Made by a program: the position numbers and the translations under genes. This document shows, piece after piece, positions 1-12,300 of a DNA stretch of 64,000 nt (position 1 is its first letter; each line of letters begins with the position of its first letter). The stretch is from contig JAMYHL010000039.1 in assembly GCA_025531455.1 (NCBI GenBank), positions 186,001 through 250,000 on the forward strand, given 5' to 3'. The stretch is from Apiotrichum sp. Y4204. Its lineage: Eukaryota; Basidiomycota; Tremellomycetes; Trichosporonales; Trichosporonaceae. The notes beneath the pieces were generated by a model. The model ran no database searches, was not told the DNA's origin, and was given only the letters and a program-made list of their open reading frames with translations.

Positions 1-572
1 TGGTTTCCACATCAACCCATTTCCACCCACAACCATCACCACATCCATCGCCACGACCACGACAACTACCACCACCACCACCAGTTCACCCATCTCCATC
101 ATCCCCCACCTTGCGCTCTATTCACTCCCCTTCCTCCGGTCCTGTCCTCGCACGCCCACACACCGCAGCGCGATAGGCAGGACACTCCCTCCCTCCCCCT
201 TTACCCCGTATCGCCTGCTCCACAGCCACCAAGATCTCCGCCGCTTCAACACTGCCCCTTTGTGCCGGCATCCCCGCCTTTCGCGCTCACCACAACGACG
301 ACTGCAATCCATATTTACGACCAGCTATCAGTTACCAGAAAACGACTCCCGCCTGCGTGCCACGACACCCACCCACAGACTAACCCTCCGACGACAAACA
401 GTACGTTTTCCGTGCATAGGATAGGCCAGGCAACACCGCGGCTGCATTGCACCATTCACCACCCACCACTTGCCAACCACCCAGAACCATTGTCTCAACC
501 CACTACATCAGGAGTCATCATCATTTCTCCAACACCCCACGCGGCATCCAGCTGGCTCGATAAACCCCAGCC
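1..572. other. Upstream region of the RhoGAP gene
   Basis: There is no convincing gene here. The stretch is rich in CA and CCA triplets on the plus strand, as expected for a leader or promoter of the gene that begins at 573. The open frames in it are short, compositionally biased and resemble no known protein. Confidence 0.6.
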
Positions 573-3247
573 ATGGAGACTTACCACGACAACTATGTCG
601 CTGATATGCCTCGCGGGGGCCAGGACCTCGACAATGGCTACCACGGTCGTCCGCGCGCGCAGTATGGCAGTACGTGTTTCATGCGCACTCGTACCACCCC
701 CGGTGGCAACGTGCAGTCGTCACTGACCAGCAGGTAACATGGGCCCAAGCGGTACGCCAACCCCCAACCATGGCACAGCTACCAACTCGGCTGGTAACTC
801 GTCTACGAACGTGAATCCCTCGGACTCTATGAACGGACCGCCGGCCGCAACGACGATGCCTCCTGGCCCACGTCGCATGTCCTCCAGCTCCACCCGGCCA
901 GAGTTTAACAAGGATGATCCACCGATCGGCTTCGACGAGGGCGTTCTTCGTGGCTTGTGCGACATGGATGTATGTTTCGGGGCAGCACAGAGCTTGACTG
1001 ACAACGCAGTGTGCCCTCCAGATTCTCGCCGACCGAATAAAACAATCTGTTCAGTCGTGTAAAGTGGGTCTGCGTTACACTCAGGTCCACTAACCTTGCA
1101 GCAAATTGCCCAGTTCTTCAAAGAACGGGCAACCATCGAGGAGCGGTATGGACGCAGCTTGAGCGAGATGGCGCGTAACTCGAACGACCTGTACAGCCGA
1201 TCAGATGGCAAGGCTGGGTAAGCTACTGCACCTTGATTGCTTCACTGACACGATAGATCCTTTGTTACGGCTTACCAGGCCAGTCTTCGGGTACAGGAGA
1301 CGATCGCCCAGAACCGTCTCCGCTTCTCACAGCGCCTCGTGGAAATGAGCGAAGAGTTGAACGGTCTCGCGAGAGAGGGCGAGAAACAGCGCAAAGTTGT
1401 GAGATACGGTTGACGCGCCTTCCTCTGACAGCCCAGCACAAGGAGAACGGCTCTCGATACCAGACCATCCTCCAGGAGAGCGAATCTGTCATGGACAAGG
1501 CGAAGGCCAGGTTCGACTCGACGGCTGAGGAGCTTGAGCGCATTCTGGTCGCAAAGGAGGGGGAGAATTACCGCGACGCCGCCATTCGCACCGAAGCGGT
1601 GCCCAACAATAAACGTGGGCTTGGAAAGGCGCTCAACAAAGGTCTCTTCAAGGGCAAGAACCCCGCGCAGATGCAAAAGCACGAAGACGATGTGCGCCAA
1701 CGCATGGGCGGGGCGAGCGAGGCATTCCGCAAGGCGGTACTCGAATCCCAGGCCCTGCGGCAAGAGTACTTCAACTTCCAGCTCCCGAAGATTGTTCGCG
1801 TGGGTGTTTATAAGCTGAAAGGTGCTGACGTGAAGCTCCTAAAGGACTGTGCGGACGAGCTCGACATGGGCATGCAGTACCACCTCACTCGCTACGCGTA
1901 TATGTATGAGTCGACGATTGTCAGCGAGGGCTCTACGCTCTGCCCGAACAACTCTGAAGAGGGTAGGAACCTCCCGCCTGGCTTCGCTGACAACAAGGTC
2001 CTGGCCTCAAGGTCATCTTCGAGAACATCGACAACCGCAACGATTTCAAATCGTACATGCAGAACTATGCTGTCGCAAGAAATGCGCCGAAAGGTCCTAG
2101 GAGGGAAGGGCTATACGACGAAGGTTACGTCCCGCCACTCCCACCACATTTGCAGAACACCGCCATGCCTCAGGCGGGAATGCAACAACAACAGCAACCG
2201 CAACAGCAACAGCCTCAGCAGCCCCCGCAGCAACCGCCTCAACAGCAGCAGCAGCAGCAACAGCCTCAACAGCCTCAACAGCACCAGCCGCAGCAGCAAC
2301 AGCGCGAGCAGCCTCAACAGCAGCAGGCCATGCAGCCTCAGCAGCAGCAGCAGCCCCAGCAGGCTCCATTGCCGCATCCTCCACCCGTCACCAATGGCAA
2401 TGGCAACCTCCCGCAAGTGCCGACGGCTGTGGACATGTATGCCCAGCCATCAGCAGGCGCAACAAGCACCGGAACATTCGGTGTGGATCTCGGCGAGCAG
2501 CTCGCCCGGGACGGCACGGAAGTGCCGAAGGTCGTTATCAAATGCGCCGAGACGATCGAGGCATACGGCCTCGATTCGATGGGTATCTACCGTCTGTCAG
2601 GAACTACATCCAAAGTGCAGGCTCTCAAGAAGGCACTGGACACTGGTGAGTTTTCCGATGCGATCTGGATCACAAACTCACGAACAGACATTGAGGGTAC
2701 AAACGTTATGGACGAACAATGGAGTTCTGACATCAACGTCGTCTCCTCGGCGCTCAAGCAGTGGTTCCGCGAACTACCTGAACCGCTCCTCACCTACGGA
2801 CTGTACCACGGCTTCGTGGAGGCTGCGCGGTTCGAGAACGACCGCTTACGCCATATCCGCCTGCATGAGCAGGTCAATGAGCTTCCGGACCCCAACTACG
2901 CGACGCTCAAGTACTTTATGGGCCACCTAGACAAGATCCGGCGCAAGGAGAATATCAACCAGATGTCCGCATCCAATCTGTCCATCGTCTTCGGCCCGAC
3001 ACTATTGGGCGCTCCGCCGGAGGAGGGGGGCCTCAACCTCGAGCACATGAACTACCAGTGCAAGGTGAGTTGGAAGGGGAAATTGGGTTGGCTCGCGCAA
3101 CAGTCCAGCCATTGCCCTCGTTTGAATCGCCCTTGGCTGCTCTGAATATCTGCTGACACACAGGCCATCGAGACCATCCTGGAAAAGTACCAGGAGATCT
3201 TTGTTGAGGAGGACGAGGGAGGCGACACCGGGCAGGCTTCGGTGTAA
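573..3247 (+). CDS. RGD1: F-BAR and RhoGAP domain protein, RGD1-like
   Basis: This is a Rho-family GTPase-activating protein acting at the membrane-cytoskeleton interface, with a membrane-curving F-BAR module before the catalytic domain. Eight exons fit in frame (573-669, 734-969, 1010-1063, 1102-1217, 1257-1398, 1437-1962, 1998-3064, 3164-3247) and give about 773 aa; yeast Rgd1 is about 670. The FCH/F-BAR region spans about residues 100-400 and includes QIAQFFKERATIEERYGRSL. A glutamine/proline tract covers about 450-515. RhoGAP covers about 550-745, with the arginine finger in GIYRLSG near residue 586 and the later NLSIVFGPTLL motif. The 1963-1997 intron uses an AAG acceptor after a CTGAC branch motif. 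The start at 573 is the first ATG giving a continuous model. The family is certain; the RGD1 orthology comes from domain order. Confidence 0.9.
2181..2372 (+). repeat. CAG/CAA-rich polyglutamine-proline tract
   Basis: A coding low-complexity stretch of mixed CAG, CAA and CCN codons sits between the F-BAR and RhoGAP domains. It encodes runs of up to eight glutamines broken by proline. The mixed codons suggest selection on the protein rather than recent slippage of a pure triplet. The antisense open frames here are mirror images of this composition, not genes. Confidence 0.9.
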
Positions 3248-3892
3248 TTGAGACGAGACAGCGAGAGTGGAGGACGATGGATCGGACAGACGAGACTGGG
3301 ACGCGCGAGGAGGCAGGGTCCCGGACGACTCCGCAGACGCATTACGAGGCGACCAACAGTGTATTTGTTCATGTTTACCCCCTGCGTGTCCCAGCGTTAT
3401 TCATACAGGTCAACACACCGGGTCACAGCGACATATATTCCTTTTTCTCCTTTTCTTTCCTACCATGACAGACCCGACTGTAGAGATACCCAAGGGTGAT
3501 GCAGTACCTTGATATTTCCAAGCGCGAATGACACTTGGTGGTGGACGGATCTCGAAGGAAATCAGGCTCGTAATCCCACAAACTGAAAGTTTCCTTTTCC
3601 CCACCCGTTCTCGTCACGTAGTATTGTCTGCAATGGCCACCCGTCTCTAATCGCTCTCCTTTGGGTTCTGAATCTCCCTCTTTCATGCCACCAGCTCCGC
3701 TCCGGTTTCCCTTGGCTTTCCCCCTTCCCATCCCGCTACCCTCCAGGTCATACACTTCTTGCCCTGCCCACTGCGTCCTCTCGCTAATCCCTGGCCATGC
3801 CCATCCTCTGATGCTCCACAACTCTCCGGCTGCGGTCCGCGTTCATGAGGCTTCATGCTTCATGTTTCATGCACCTATGGGCTTCTATCCGC
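3248..3892. other. Convergent gap between RGD1 and COX12
   Basis: This 645-base stretch lies between two convergent stop codons and should hold both 3' untranslated regions. The open frames crossing it are compositionally ordinary and carry no recognisable motif. I see no RNA gene or repeat. Confidence 0.6.
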
Positions 3893-5068
3893 TTAGGGCT
3901 CGAGCGAGGCGGGGAAGGTGTTCGACTCGATCTGCTCGGTCCACTTCGAGGTCCACTCGTCTGCGTTGTCAGCATATGTGCATAGGAGCGGGGACAGGGC
4001 TGGTGATTGGAGATGCGGAGATGAGTTCGACGGATCACGCCCGAGTATGGATCGGATATGACGGCGGACATGTGACGCGGACCAAGGCATATAGCGGCGC
4101 ATGGAATGACGGTGAAAGCACAGTAGAACTGCCGAGGCGTCGGTGGCTTGCGCTGTCTCATGGTGCCCGTTCCTCATCTTTCCGATATCGCGGGACGGAA
4201 AGTCTGCGTAATGTGGCCCGTGGCCGTATTCCTCACAAGTCCCACTTCCAGCCCTGTCCATTGTTCACGCTACTCACTGGGGCAGAGCGACTGGTAGGCG
4301 CGCTTGAACTGCTGGCAAGGAGCAAACTCCTCGCCCTTGGCGTTAACGCACTTGTGGTAGTCAACAAAGTTCTGCTGTGGGGGTGTCAGTGCATGCACAA
4401 CAACAGAAAACGGTAGACGATGACGGCGACAGCGAACAGCGCGAGTGATGGCGTACGAGGTGGTCGCGGGTGGAGTTCGGGTGCGATGCGATGGAGGTGG
4501 CTTATGGCTGAAATGCGCGCAACGGTGGTTGGCTAGATTGCGCCGACAACCACGACCAACACACACCGCAACGGCTTCCGCGGCCGACACTCGCTCTCCG
4601 TCTCCCCAGTCTCGGATGCGCGCATTCACTCTGCCCCCGCGTCTCGCGTCCACGTCCCGCGTCCAGCGTTCATCGCGACGTACCCAGCTGTAGTGTCAAC
4701 AACATGTCGGAGCGAGTCGGGAGGCGAAGGGAAACTGTGTGAGCGACGGTCCGGCGGTGCGATTGGCCGTGTCCTCGGCGCGGGGGCTCACCAGTGCTTG
4801 GTCTGGTTCATGTTAGGGAACCGGGCGCTGCTGTTAGTTGTTGTCGCCGAGCCCAACTCACTCGAAGCCGGCGGTCTGGAGCTTGGCAATGTTAGCTGTG
4901 CGCGGGATGATTGTGGATATGCCCTGCGCCAATTTGCCCGGGTTGCGGGGTCGGCAAAAGATGCAACTGCACCGAAACAAAGACGCTTGGCCCGCGCGCT
5001 ACTTACAACGTAGGTCCTGTGTGTGAGCGCTGTAAATGATCACGGGATACTCACTTTTCCTCGGACAT
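3893..5068 (-). CDS. COX12: Cytochrome c oxidase subunit VIb (Cox12), seven exons
   Basis: This is the intermembrane-space subunit VIb of respiratory complex IV. Seven exons are needed (minus strand, 5' to 3'): 5055-5068, 5007-5016, 4862-4881, 4792-4827, 4684-4687, 4278-4374 and 3893-3960. Together they total 249 bases, or 82 aa plus stop, matching the roughly 83 aa of yeast Cox12. The product contains GFDARFPNMNQTKHCWQNF and a coiled-coil-helix-coiled-coil-helix fold with C27-x9-C37 and C48-x10-C59. The fifth exon is only CTGG. It finishes the codon for C27, supplies W28, and is flanked by ACTACAG and GTACGT. The third exon uses an AAG acceptor just after CTAAC. The first two exons (14 and 10 bases) are the least certain, though they keep the frame. 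Two introns of about 310 bases are long for this genome. Confidence 0.88.
4684..4687 (-). other. COX12: 4-base microexon of COX12
   Basis: Read on the minus strand, the four bases CTGG lie between a perfect acceptor (CACTACAG) and a strong donor (GTACGT). The upstream exon ends in TG and the downstream exon starts with CAG. Only inclusion of these four bases gives Lys-His-Cys-Trp-Gln, the invariant start of the first CX9C helix. Leaving them out shifts the frame. Confidence 0.87.
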
Positions 5069-5537
5069 GGTGGTTGTTTATGAGCGGTGCGTGGCGTGGA
5101 GAGAGAGATGGGTGGAGAGATTGAGGCAATACGTCGGGACGAAGGGGAGGGGAGCAGCCAGTGAGCCAGTGAGCCAGTGAGCCAGCCAGCAGCCAGCCAG
5201 TGACCGGCCAGTAGTTGGTAGTGGTGAGCTGCTGCCGAGGAGGGGGGCGAAAGGCGAGTGGCTCCGGAGGATCCCATTGTCCTCCGAGCGGGAGTATTTT
5301 GACACCAGGTGCGTGCCTGACTCCTGGCTGTGGACCCCTCCTGGCGGGTGCTCTGCTTGTCCTGTATGTCCCGTGCCTGGCTCTGTCTCACTGTAGTGAT
5401 CGGGATTAGCTCGGCCCTTCATAGGTGGCACTCTCTCGTCAGTCGCCACTTGAGACATCCTTCCTCCACTTCCACTCTCCATCACCATCTCCATCTCCAT
5501 CTCCATCTTATCAAGCAACAACAACACACCCAACATC
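5069..5537. promoter_or_regulatory. Divergent promoter of COX12 and CIA2
   Basis: This 469-base region separates divergent start codons and must hold both promoters. It contains a short tandem repeat near 5155-5202 and CCATCT repeats near 5477-5512 in the presumed CIA2 leader. I could not assign a clear TATA box. Confidence 0.6.
5155..5202. repeat. Tandem GAGCCAGT repeat
   Basis: About three perfect copies of the 8-base unit GAGCCAGT are followed by degenerate CCAGC/CCAGT copies, in the shared COX12/CIA2 promoter. It may be simple slippage DNA or a repeated protein-binding site. Confidence 0.75.
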
Positions 5538-6272
5538 ATGGCCCGCGAACTGGACAACGCCGCGCCGACGATTTTCGCGCCCACGACCGCGGAGCGCAGC
5601 GACTCACGTCTCTGGGCAGACACCTACGGCGAGCAGCTCGAGACTGCGCCCGAGCTCGCGGGACTCGTGGCGGACGAAGGCGCCGAGGATATCGATGCGT
5701 ACGAGGTCTTTGGTGCGTACAGAGAAGGCAACCATCGAGGCACATGTAACCTGCTTTCTCCGCTTCATTCCTGCCCCGTTCTAGCTCACACCAGACCTCC
5801 TGCGCTCGATTACGGACCCGGAGCACCCCGTCTCGCTCGAGCAGCTGCGCGTCGTGTCCATCGAGGACGTGCATGTGCGCGGTAACCGCGTGCTCGTGTA
5901 TCTTACCCCGACAATCCCGCACTGCTCGATGAGCACGCTTATTGGTGAGTAGAACAAGGCGGATGTGCGTGGATAGAGCAGTCCCTTGGATATCCGTCGC
6001 ATTATCCGCCGTCTTGGCTCTCCATCCAAACTCACACGCCAGGCCTCTCCCTCCGTGTCCGCCTCCTACGCGCCTTGCCGTCGCGATACCGCGTCGATAT
6101 CCGTATCAAGGAGGGCACACACCAGAGCGAGCACGCGGTCAACAAGCAGCTCAACGACAAGGAGCGAGTGCAGGCTGCGCTCGAGAACAAGCACCTCCTC
6201 CAGGTCGTCGACGGATGTCTCGCGACTGCTGGGCGCCGCGGCGCACCCGGTCCCGAGGAGCACCAGCATTAA
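5538..6272 (+). CDS. CIA2: Cytosolic Fe-S assembly targeting factor, MIP18/CIAO2 family
   Basis: Cia2 belongs to the cytosolic iron-sulfur targeting complex that delivers clusters to apoproteins such as DNA polymerases and helicases. Three exons (5538-5712, 5795-5944, 6043-6272) give 184 aa. After a variable acidic N-terminus the MIP18 domain reads [20 protein letters not shown], then [15 protein letters not shown] with the conserved reactive cysteine, then [13 protein letters not shown] and the C-terminal [12 protein letters not shown] segment. The fit to the family is essentially full length; the short histidine-ended tail is ordinary variation. It shares a promoter with COX12 and runs tail to tail into KHA1 with a 177-base gap. 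Confidence 0.95.
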
Positions 6273-6449
6273 GTGAATCGTCTCGTTCTCATCAGTTGTC
6301 CAGCGTCAGTCTGTAGCTGCTTATTGTTGTACTGGTCTTTATCGTTACATGCATCGTCGCCTCCTGGGGCGCATCACAACGGCAACGTTTACTTGGCAGA
6401 TGTATGTATGTATGGTACAGGTTCGTGATAAGGAGGTAAGGAAATTCTA

Positions 6450-9395
6450 TTAGTGTCCTGCCTCGCAAACGAGGAAGGACGCCTGGGCCGCCTGGCCACC
6501 AGCGAGAATGAGACCGGCTGTCACATCACCGACAGTCTTACGCAGCTCGGCCCCGACTGTGGGGTTCGAGTTGAGGCGCGCAAGAAGAGTGGTGAGCTCC
6601 TTTTCATGTGTGTACGTGGCGCGACGGCGACCACGACCAGTGACGATAAGGAGCGACCGCCAGAGTTTACGATCCCGGCCAGCAATGAGAGCATTCTCAG
6701 CATCCTTAGCAGCGTCCGACATGGGGTGAGACGACTCTTTGACCGCGAACGTTATGCGCGACAGCACGACCGGGGAGACACCGGCATCATCCGAGGTGTA
6801 GTACTGCCAAGCGATGTTGTCTGCGGTTTCCGAAATGGCACGGTTCTGCTCCTCCAGCTTGGGACCGGCGACAGTGAGCTGGTTGCTCTGGAACGCAACC
6901 TGGTGCATGTGGGCGGTCTCAGAGAGCTTCTTGTCGCGGATCGAAGCAGTTTCGGACGCCGAATCAGGCAGGTCGGCATGAACGATGCGGAGAATCGTGG
7001 CAGTAACATTGGCGTGGTGGCAGAGCTGGACAACAAGGCGAAGAGCGAGACGGTCGTCAGGTCCTCCGAAGAAGGGAAGGAAAATATGCTGTCCAGTTCC
7101 AGGTCCGAGGTGGCTCCCGCCGAAACCGCGGTCAATGAACACGGCGACGTCGGTGATTGAGCGTGTGAACAGGTTGCGGATGAAATGCGTGTACATGGTG
7201 GATCCATCCGCGGCGTAAACAGCGTGGAAAGGAGTCGACGGAGTGACTGGGGTTGTCTTCTCGGCATCGGGGCTGACGGGCTCGATAACATCGTGCTCGT
7301 ACTGGACAGTCCAAGGCACAATGATGAGCTCCGAGCCCAGCTCCTGAGCGTAGTCGGACACTGCGGTCGGGAAGCTGCTCTCACCGACAATCGAGAGGTG
7401 CGGGGTGACGTCGACACCGCGCAGACGGGCAAACTGCCTGTACAGTTGCAGAGCGTCGTCGGTGTGCACAAGCTGGTCCCTCTCGGTGGACTGCATGACG
7501 GAGAAGGTACGGCCGGTGAGTTCCAACAGCTTGAGGGCGTCCACATGAACCTCGCGGCTCTCCGGAGATGAGTGAGAATCACTAGTGCCCGAGACACTCT
7601 CTCCGTCGCCGTTCGAAGCCTTGGCATTGGGCGTTGTTGGAGCTGATGGGTTCACGGCCTCGTCAAGGGAGGGCTCGAGAAGCTGGGTGATGAACATGGC
7701 GGGGGCAAGGTGCTCCAGGCGCTGGAGAACGACCAGCATGCGCGAAGTTAGGACGCGACCGCCGGCTGGGCCCTCGCCGCCACTGCCGTATCCGAGGAAG
7801 GCCGTCTTGTCACGCTTCTCCTTGGCGTTTGCGGCCTGAGTTTGCGATAGTCGTGTGTGGAACCGAGTGGGATAGATCCAAAGTGTGCACGGTGTGGTGA
7901 CGAATGTAAGAACGACAGCCACAAAGACCAGCATGGAGAAGACCTCCTCACTGATAATGCCAGCGTCCAGACCAACGTTCAGCACAATGAGCTCAACAAG
8001 ACCCTTGCAACTCATGAGCATGCCAATGGCACCCGACTCGCGCCAAGTGTATCCGAGGAGCTTTGCGACACCGGCGCAGCCGAAGAACTTGCCAGCCCAA
8101 GCGACGACGCAGAGTAGCACAATGTAGCCCCACATGAGACCGTTGTTGAGCTTTGTGAGATCCGTCTTGAGACCGGAGAGCACGAAGTAGATTGGGATGA
8201 ACAGCATGTTGACCAAATCTTCAATGCGTTCGGTGAGATGGATGGCGAATCCCGCTTCGTGAGGAATGATGAGACCAGCAATGAAGCCACCGAAGATGGG
8301 GTGGACGCCGATGATGCCTGTCATGAAAGCGGAGATGAAGACGATCATCAAGGTCACGACCATAATGCTTGGCGTGGGGCCTTCGCCCTCAAGGCTTCCT
8401 GAGCGGCGGACAAGCCACACATACGCCTTACGAATCGGCCAAAGGAGGAGAATGGACCATCCTACAGCGGCGAGGAGAATGTACACCGAGCTCTCACCCT
8501 TGGCGCCAGAGCTGGTGAGAGCAAGGGTGAGCGCGAGGAGGACCCAGCCCACAACGTCGTTACCAACACCCGCAGACAGTACAACGACACCGACCTGTGT
8601 GTCGAGGAGCTTTGTGGCTGTGAGAATACGACAAAGCACCGGGAACGCGGTAATGGCCATCGAGACACCAATGAAAAGGAGGAAGTGGCCAAAGCTGACG
8701 TCGGCCGTCTTGGGGTTTGGCTTGACATAGTGGTTGTACACGGGGACTGCGACTGCCGCACCGAGTCCGAATGGCAGGACCATTCCTGCCAAGGAGATCA
8801 GTGCTGAGTTGCGTCCTTCGCGCTTGATGACTGCAATGTCGACTTCGAGGCCGATGACAAACAGGAAGAGAATCAGGCCGAGATTGGCGACCAGGTTGAG
8901 ATACGGGACGGAGGGCGGTGGGAAGATGTGTTCAGTAAATCCGGGAATACGTCCAAACGCCGTCTGTCCCAAAATAATACCACCGATGACCTCTGCGATG
9001 ACCTTTGGCTGATTGATGTACTTGAAGCAGTACCCGAGGCCCTGGGTGAAGACGATGATTAAGACGAGCTGGATAATGAAGAGGGTGATGGGCTGTGCAT
9101 CAAGTTAGTACCAGAGAAGCACACAAGCAGCCACCTACGTTTGAAGCATCGTAATGCGTGGGATCAAGGCCGGTGATGACACTCCCCTGTGTGATGTTAG
9201 TGACTCGTCATGCACGGGCGGAAGGTCATGTCAAGGGACGACTGACCGGCGGCGCGGCGACGCCAGCGCACGGATTGAATGGACGGTCTCGCGCAAGCCT
9301 GGGACGCTACCATCGATGACACTTACTGAGATACCACCACGCTTCTGGAGGCCACCGTCCATGAAGACGGAGGCAACGATGTTGGTCACTGTCAT
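6450..9395 (-). CDS. KHA1: K+/H+ antiporter of the CPA2 family, KHA1-like
   Basis: This is a monovalent cation/proton antiporter, likely of an endomembrane such as Golgi, for potassium and pH balance. Exons 9395-9327, 9186-9139 and 9092-6450 give about 919 aa (yeast Kha1 is 873). About residues 40-450 form the hydrophobic transport domain, with YINQPKVIAEVIGGIILG early and a second-helix segment LGLILFLFVIGLEVD typical of CPA2 exchangers. The helix DAGIISEEVFSMLVFVAVVL is near its end. The cytosolic C-terminal half contains repeated nucleotide-binding-like (universal stress) folds. The start at 9395 is the only ATG giving a continuous spliced frame; the first 39 residues come from two small exons and are less conserved. 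It is convergent with CIA2. Confidence 0.93.
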
Positions 9396-12300
9396 GGTGG
9401 CAACTGGCGCGTCCGGGTGGTCCGACGACGGGGCACCGCCTGCTAGGATGGGAGAGGATAAGGGGGACGGCTTGGATTGAGGATGAGTTTATAAGACGAA
9501 CAATAAGATGGGTAGGAGGTGGCTCCGAGATCGGCAAGCGACGGGTTCGCAGTGGAGCAGTGCGGGGATTGTCAAACCAATCTGGCTGTTCGATGTTGTT
9601 GTGGCCAAGATGGTGACACGGTGACACGCCAACGTTACACCAGACCAACAATCGGGGGTTTAAACCTTGGAGCCCAACAGCGGACACAATCGACGAGACG
9701 GCCAGAAAGGGGGAACGGTAGGAGCGTGACACGCGCGCAGAGGTCCCGTGCGGATCGAAGCGTGCGGGTATCAACGCGCGGACGACAAGTAGTAATCTAC
9801 TGTACGATTCCGACTCTCAGTTGCCAGGCAGCAGAGGGGGAAACAAGGGGCAACTGTTGTATTGCTGTGCCGAAAAAGCTCGGATGGGAGACTGCGACGT
9901 TCGCCTGGTCTTATGAATTGAGCCAAGAGGGCAGAAGCCGGAATGTGGGTGGGGATGGTGTGACAGGACCAAAGGAAAGGGGGTACCGAAGGTTGAGGGA
10001 GCTGATCGATGTACACAGCGGAGGTGATATGGGATCACAAGATCACAAGACGCAAGATAACTGCTGTCGGCCTATAATTTGAGATGAGGGGTGGTGTGGG
10101 TGTGTGCGTGTGTGTGTATGTGGTGCAAACGTGCGAGAGAGATTACGAGTCGTGAATCATGACGATGCACAGACGATGGAGCTCTGGCGAGAGAATGACC
10201 ATGGTATGTTTATGTGGTTGGGTGGTGTTGGTGTGGTGTCGGTGTCAGCAGTCCGCTGTGGCTGCGATCCGGATATCGTCCTTTGTCCCGAGAGTGGAAC
10301 ACGAAAATGTTTGTGGGTTGGGTGGTGGTGGTGCTGGTAAGAGTGGAGAGCAAACTGAGTGATTGCGCCATGCACTGGAACGGGACTGCGAATGCGCGAC
10401 TTGCCAAGGCTGCATGCATGCAGATCAGCCGCGGCGGGTGGCAAGGTCCTGGCAAGGTCCAAGCACAGCCAAGGGGCAAAAGGGGGTTGTGTGGGATGGA
10501 ACTTGCCAAGCGAGAGGCAGTGGAGGGGGGCAGAGGAGAGACCACGTCAGGGTGGGGATAGGCACAAGACCAGAGTGGAACGACACTCGGGCTGGAATGA
10601 GGGTGGGACTGGGGGGTGGTGAATGAGATCGATGGGATGGTCTCGGTGTTGCGTGTCTCGTGTGTCTCGTGTCTCGTGTCGTTCTCCTATTCCGCCCTTT
10701 TGCTGCCCATCCCATGGGCACCCTGCATTGACAGCTAGCTGTTCTGCGGCTGTTCTGTTGTTGTGCCAACTCTCGTCCTCCTCGAGCTCCGAGGACGGAG
10801 ATCGCGCAGGAATCTGAGTGATCGAGTGAATAAAAGTGTCCGCGTGTGGGGTGAGCTATGTAGCTATGCATACCACGTCTGCCACCACTGTGATCCTGTG
10901 ATCCTGTGATCCTGTGATCCACCTGCTCAAGAGTCAACTGACCGGCTATCACCCAGACCACAACGCTGCACAGCGACTTCAAGCTCACATGCGGGACATG
11001 GCAGTGCACGTTGTACGGAGTGCACAGACCATCTCAAACCAGGTCCGTGCCCTCGGCCACCTTCTCCTCCCACCTGCTCGTACACTCTGCACCAACGTCG
11101 GACCGCGGATCTGGCAAAGAGATGGGATGCGATGTCTTGATTCGCGCAGATCGACAGGTGTGCAAGTGCAGGCTCTACTGGGCACATTTTGGGAGCCAGA
11201 GAGGGCCGAGAGGGACAGGTCCTGCGCTTCTGTCCGGTGAGTGCGCGGTGATTCTGCTCACACGTTGACAGTACTTGTGTATCGCATACATCGCATCGCA
11301 TGCATCGCAAAAGTGGCGCTGGCCGCCGAATGCTAGCGCTAGCTGTACGCTGTTGTACCCAGCTGGTGTCTGACTTCCCGCCGATCGATGATCGCTGAGC
11401 ACATGAGCACACAACCCCTTATCGCCCAGATCTCAAACCTCTGACGAAATGAGAAGCAAAGAATCTGGCCTTCCTATTGGACTACGAGCTTCTGAGTTAT
11501 CTGCAGTGCTGGACGGCATTGCGGCACTGCTGACCCGAAAGGTTGGCATGAACCACTTGGATCTCTACTTCTCTGGAGCCCCGAAGCAGATCGTTGTCGG
11601 TCCCGGACTAGCCGAGCTCGGAGGGCGCTACGGCGTCGCGACACTATGCGACAGCGTGCGACAGCTGTGTACCAGGTATACCAGGCCGCCGGGGCGATGC
11701 GCAATGCGAATGCCAACTCTCGGGGCGTCCAATGAACGGTCATGACATGACTGGGCTGGGGGTCGAACAAACGTATGTTGCGGAAGCTCGTGCTCCAGCT
11801 GGCCAGTCGCTGGCCTAGAAGGCTCAACGGACGCGCTCGCATTGTCAAGCCGGCTCATACAGGGAGATCGAAACTTCAACACATCATTCTTCGATCCTGC
11901 AGGAGGAGGTGACCCTGTTCTATACGAACACCTATTCTGGTTCTTCGGTCACCCATAAGTTTACCTAATTATTATTCCAGGATTCGGCGTTTGGGAGATT
12001 CACGAACAGGAGCAAGAACTGATGCGTGGACTAGCCTTGTCGAGGAGCCCGCCTACCTGATGCTGCCGGCCACATTTCCCAACACCGGTTGGGCTCCTTC
12101 TCAACTGGCGGTTGCTCCTGATGCCGGACGGTCTGATGTTCTGATGGCCTGATGTCCTGACATCCTGATGGAGACGAGCACCGCATGTCTCGGCGCTCGA
12201 GTCATGGAGTGACCCCTGTGCTCACATGCTGGCAAGGTAGCCAAACAGATCATTGACCTTGCATGTCGTCACCGAGCACCGAGCCCGAGAGTGACGCGAT

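Noticed and set aside
2097..2416. Antisense alanine- and leucine-rich frames opposite the polyglutamine tract
   Set aside because: They are complements of CAG/CAA repeats.
9519..10082. 187-residue plus-strand frame upstream of KHA1
   Set aside because: The composition looks random, there is no recognised domain, and it covers the expected KHA1 promoter.
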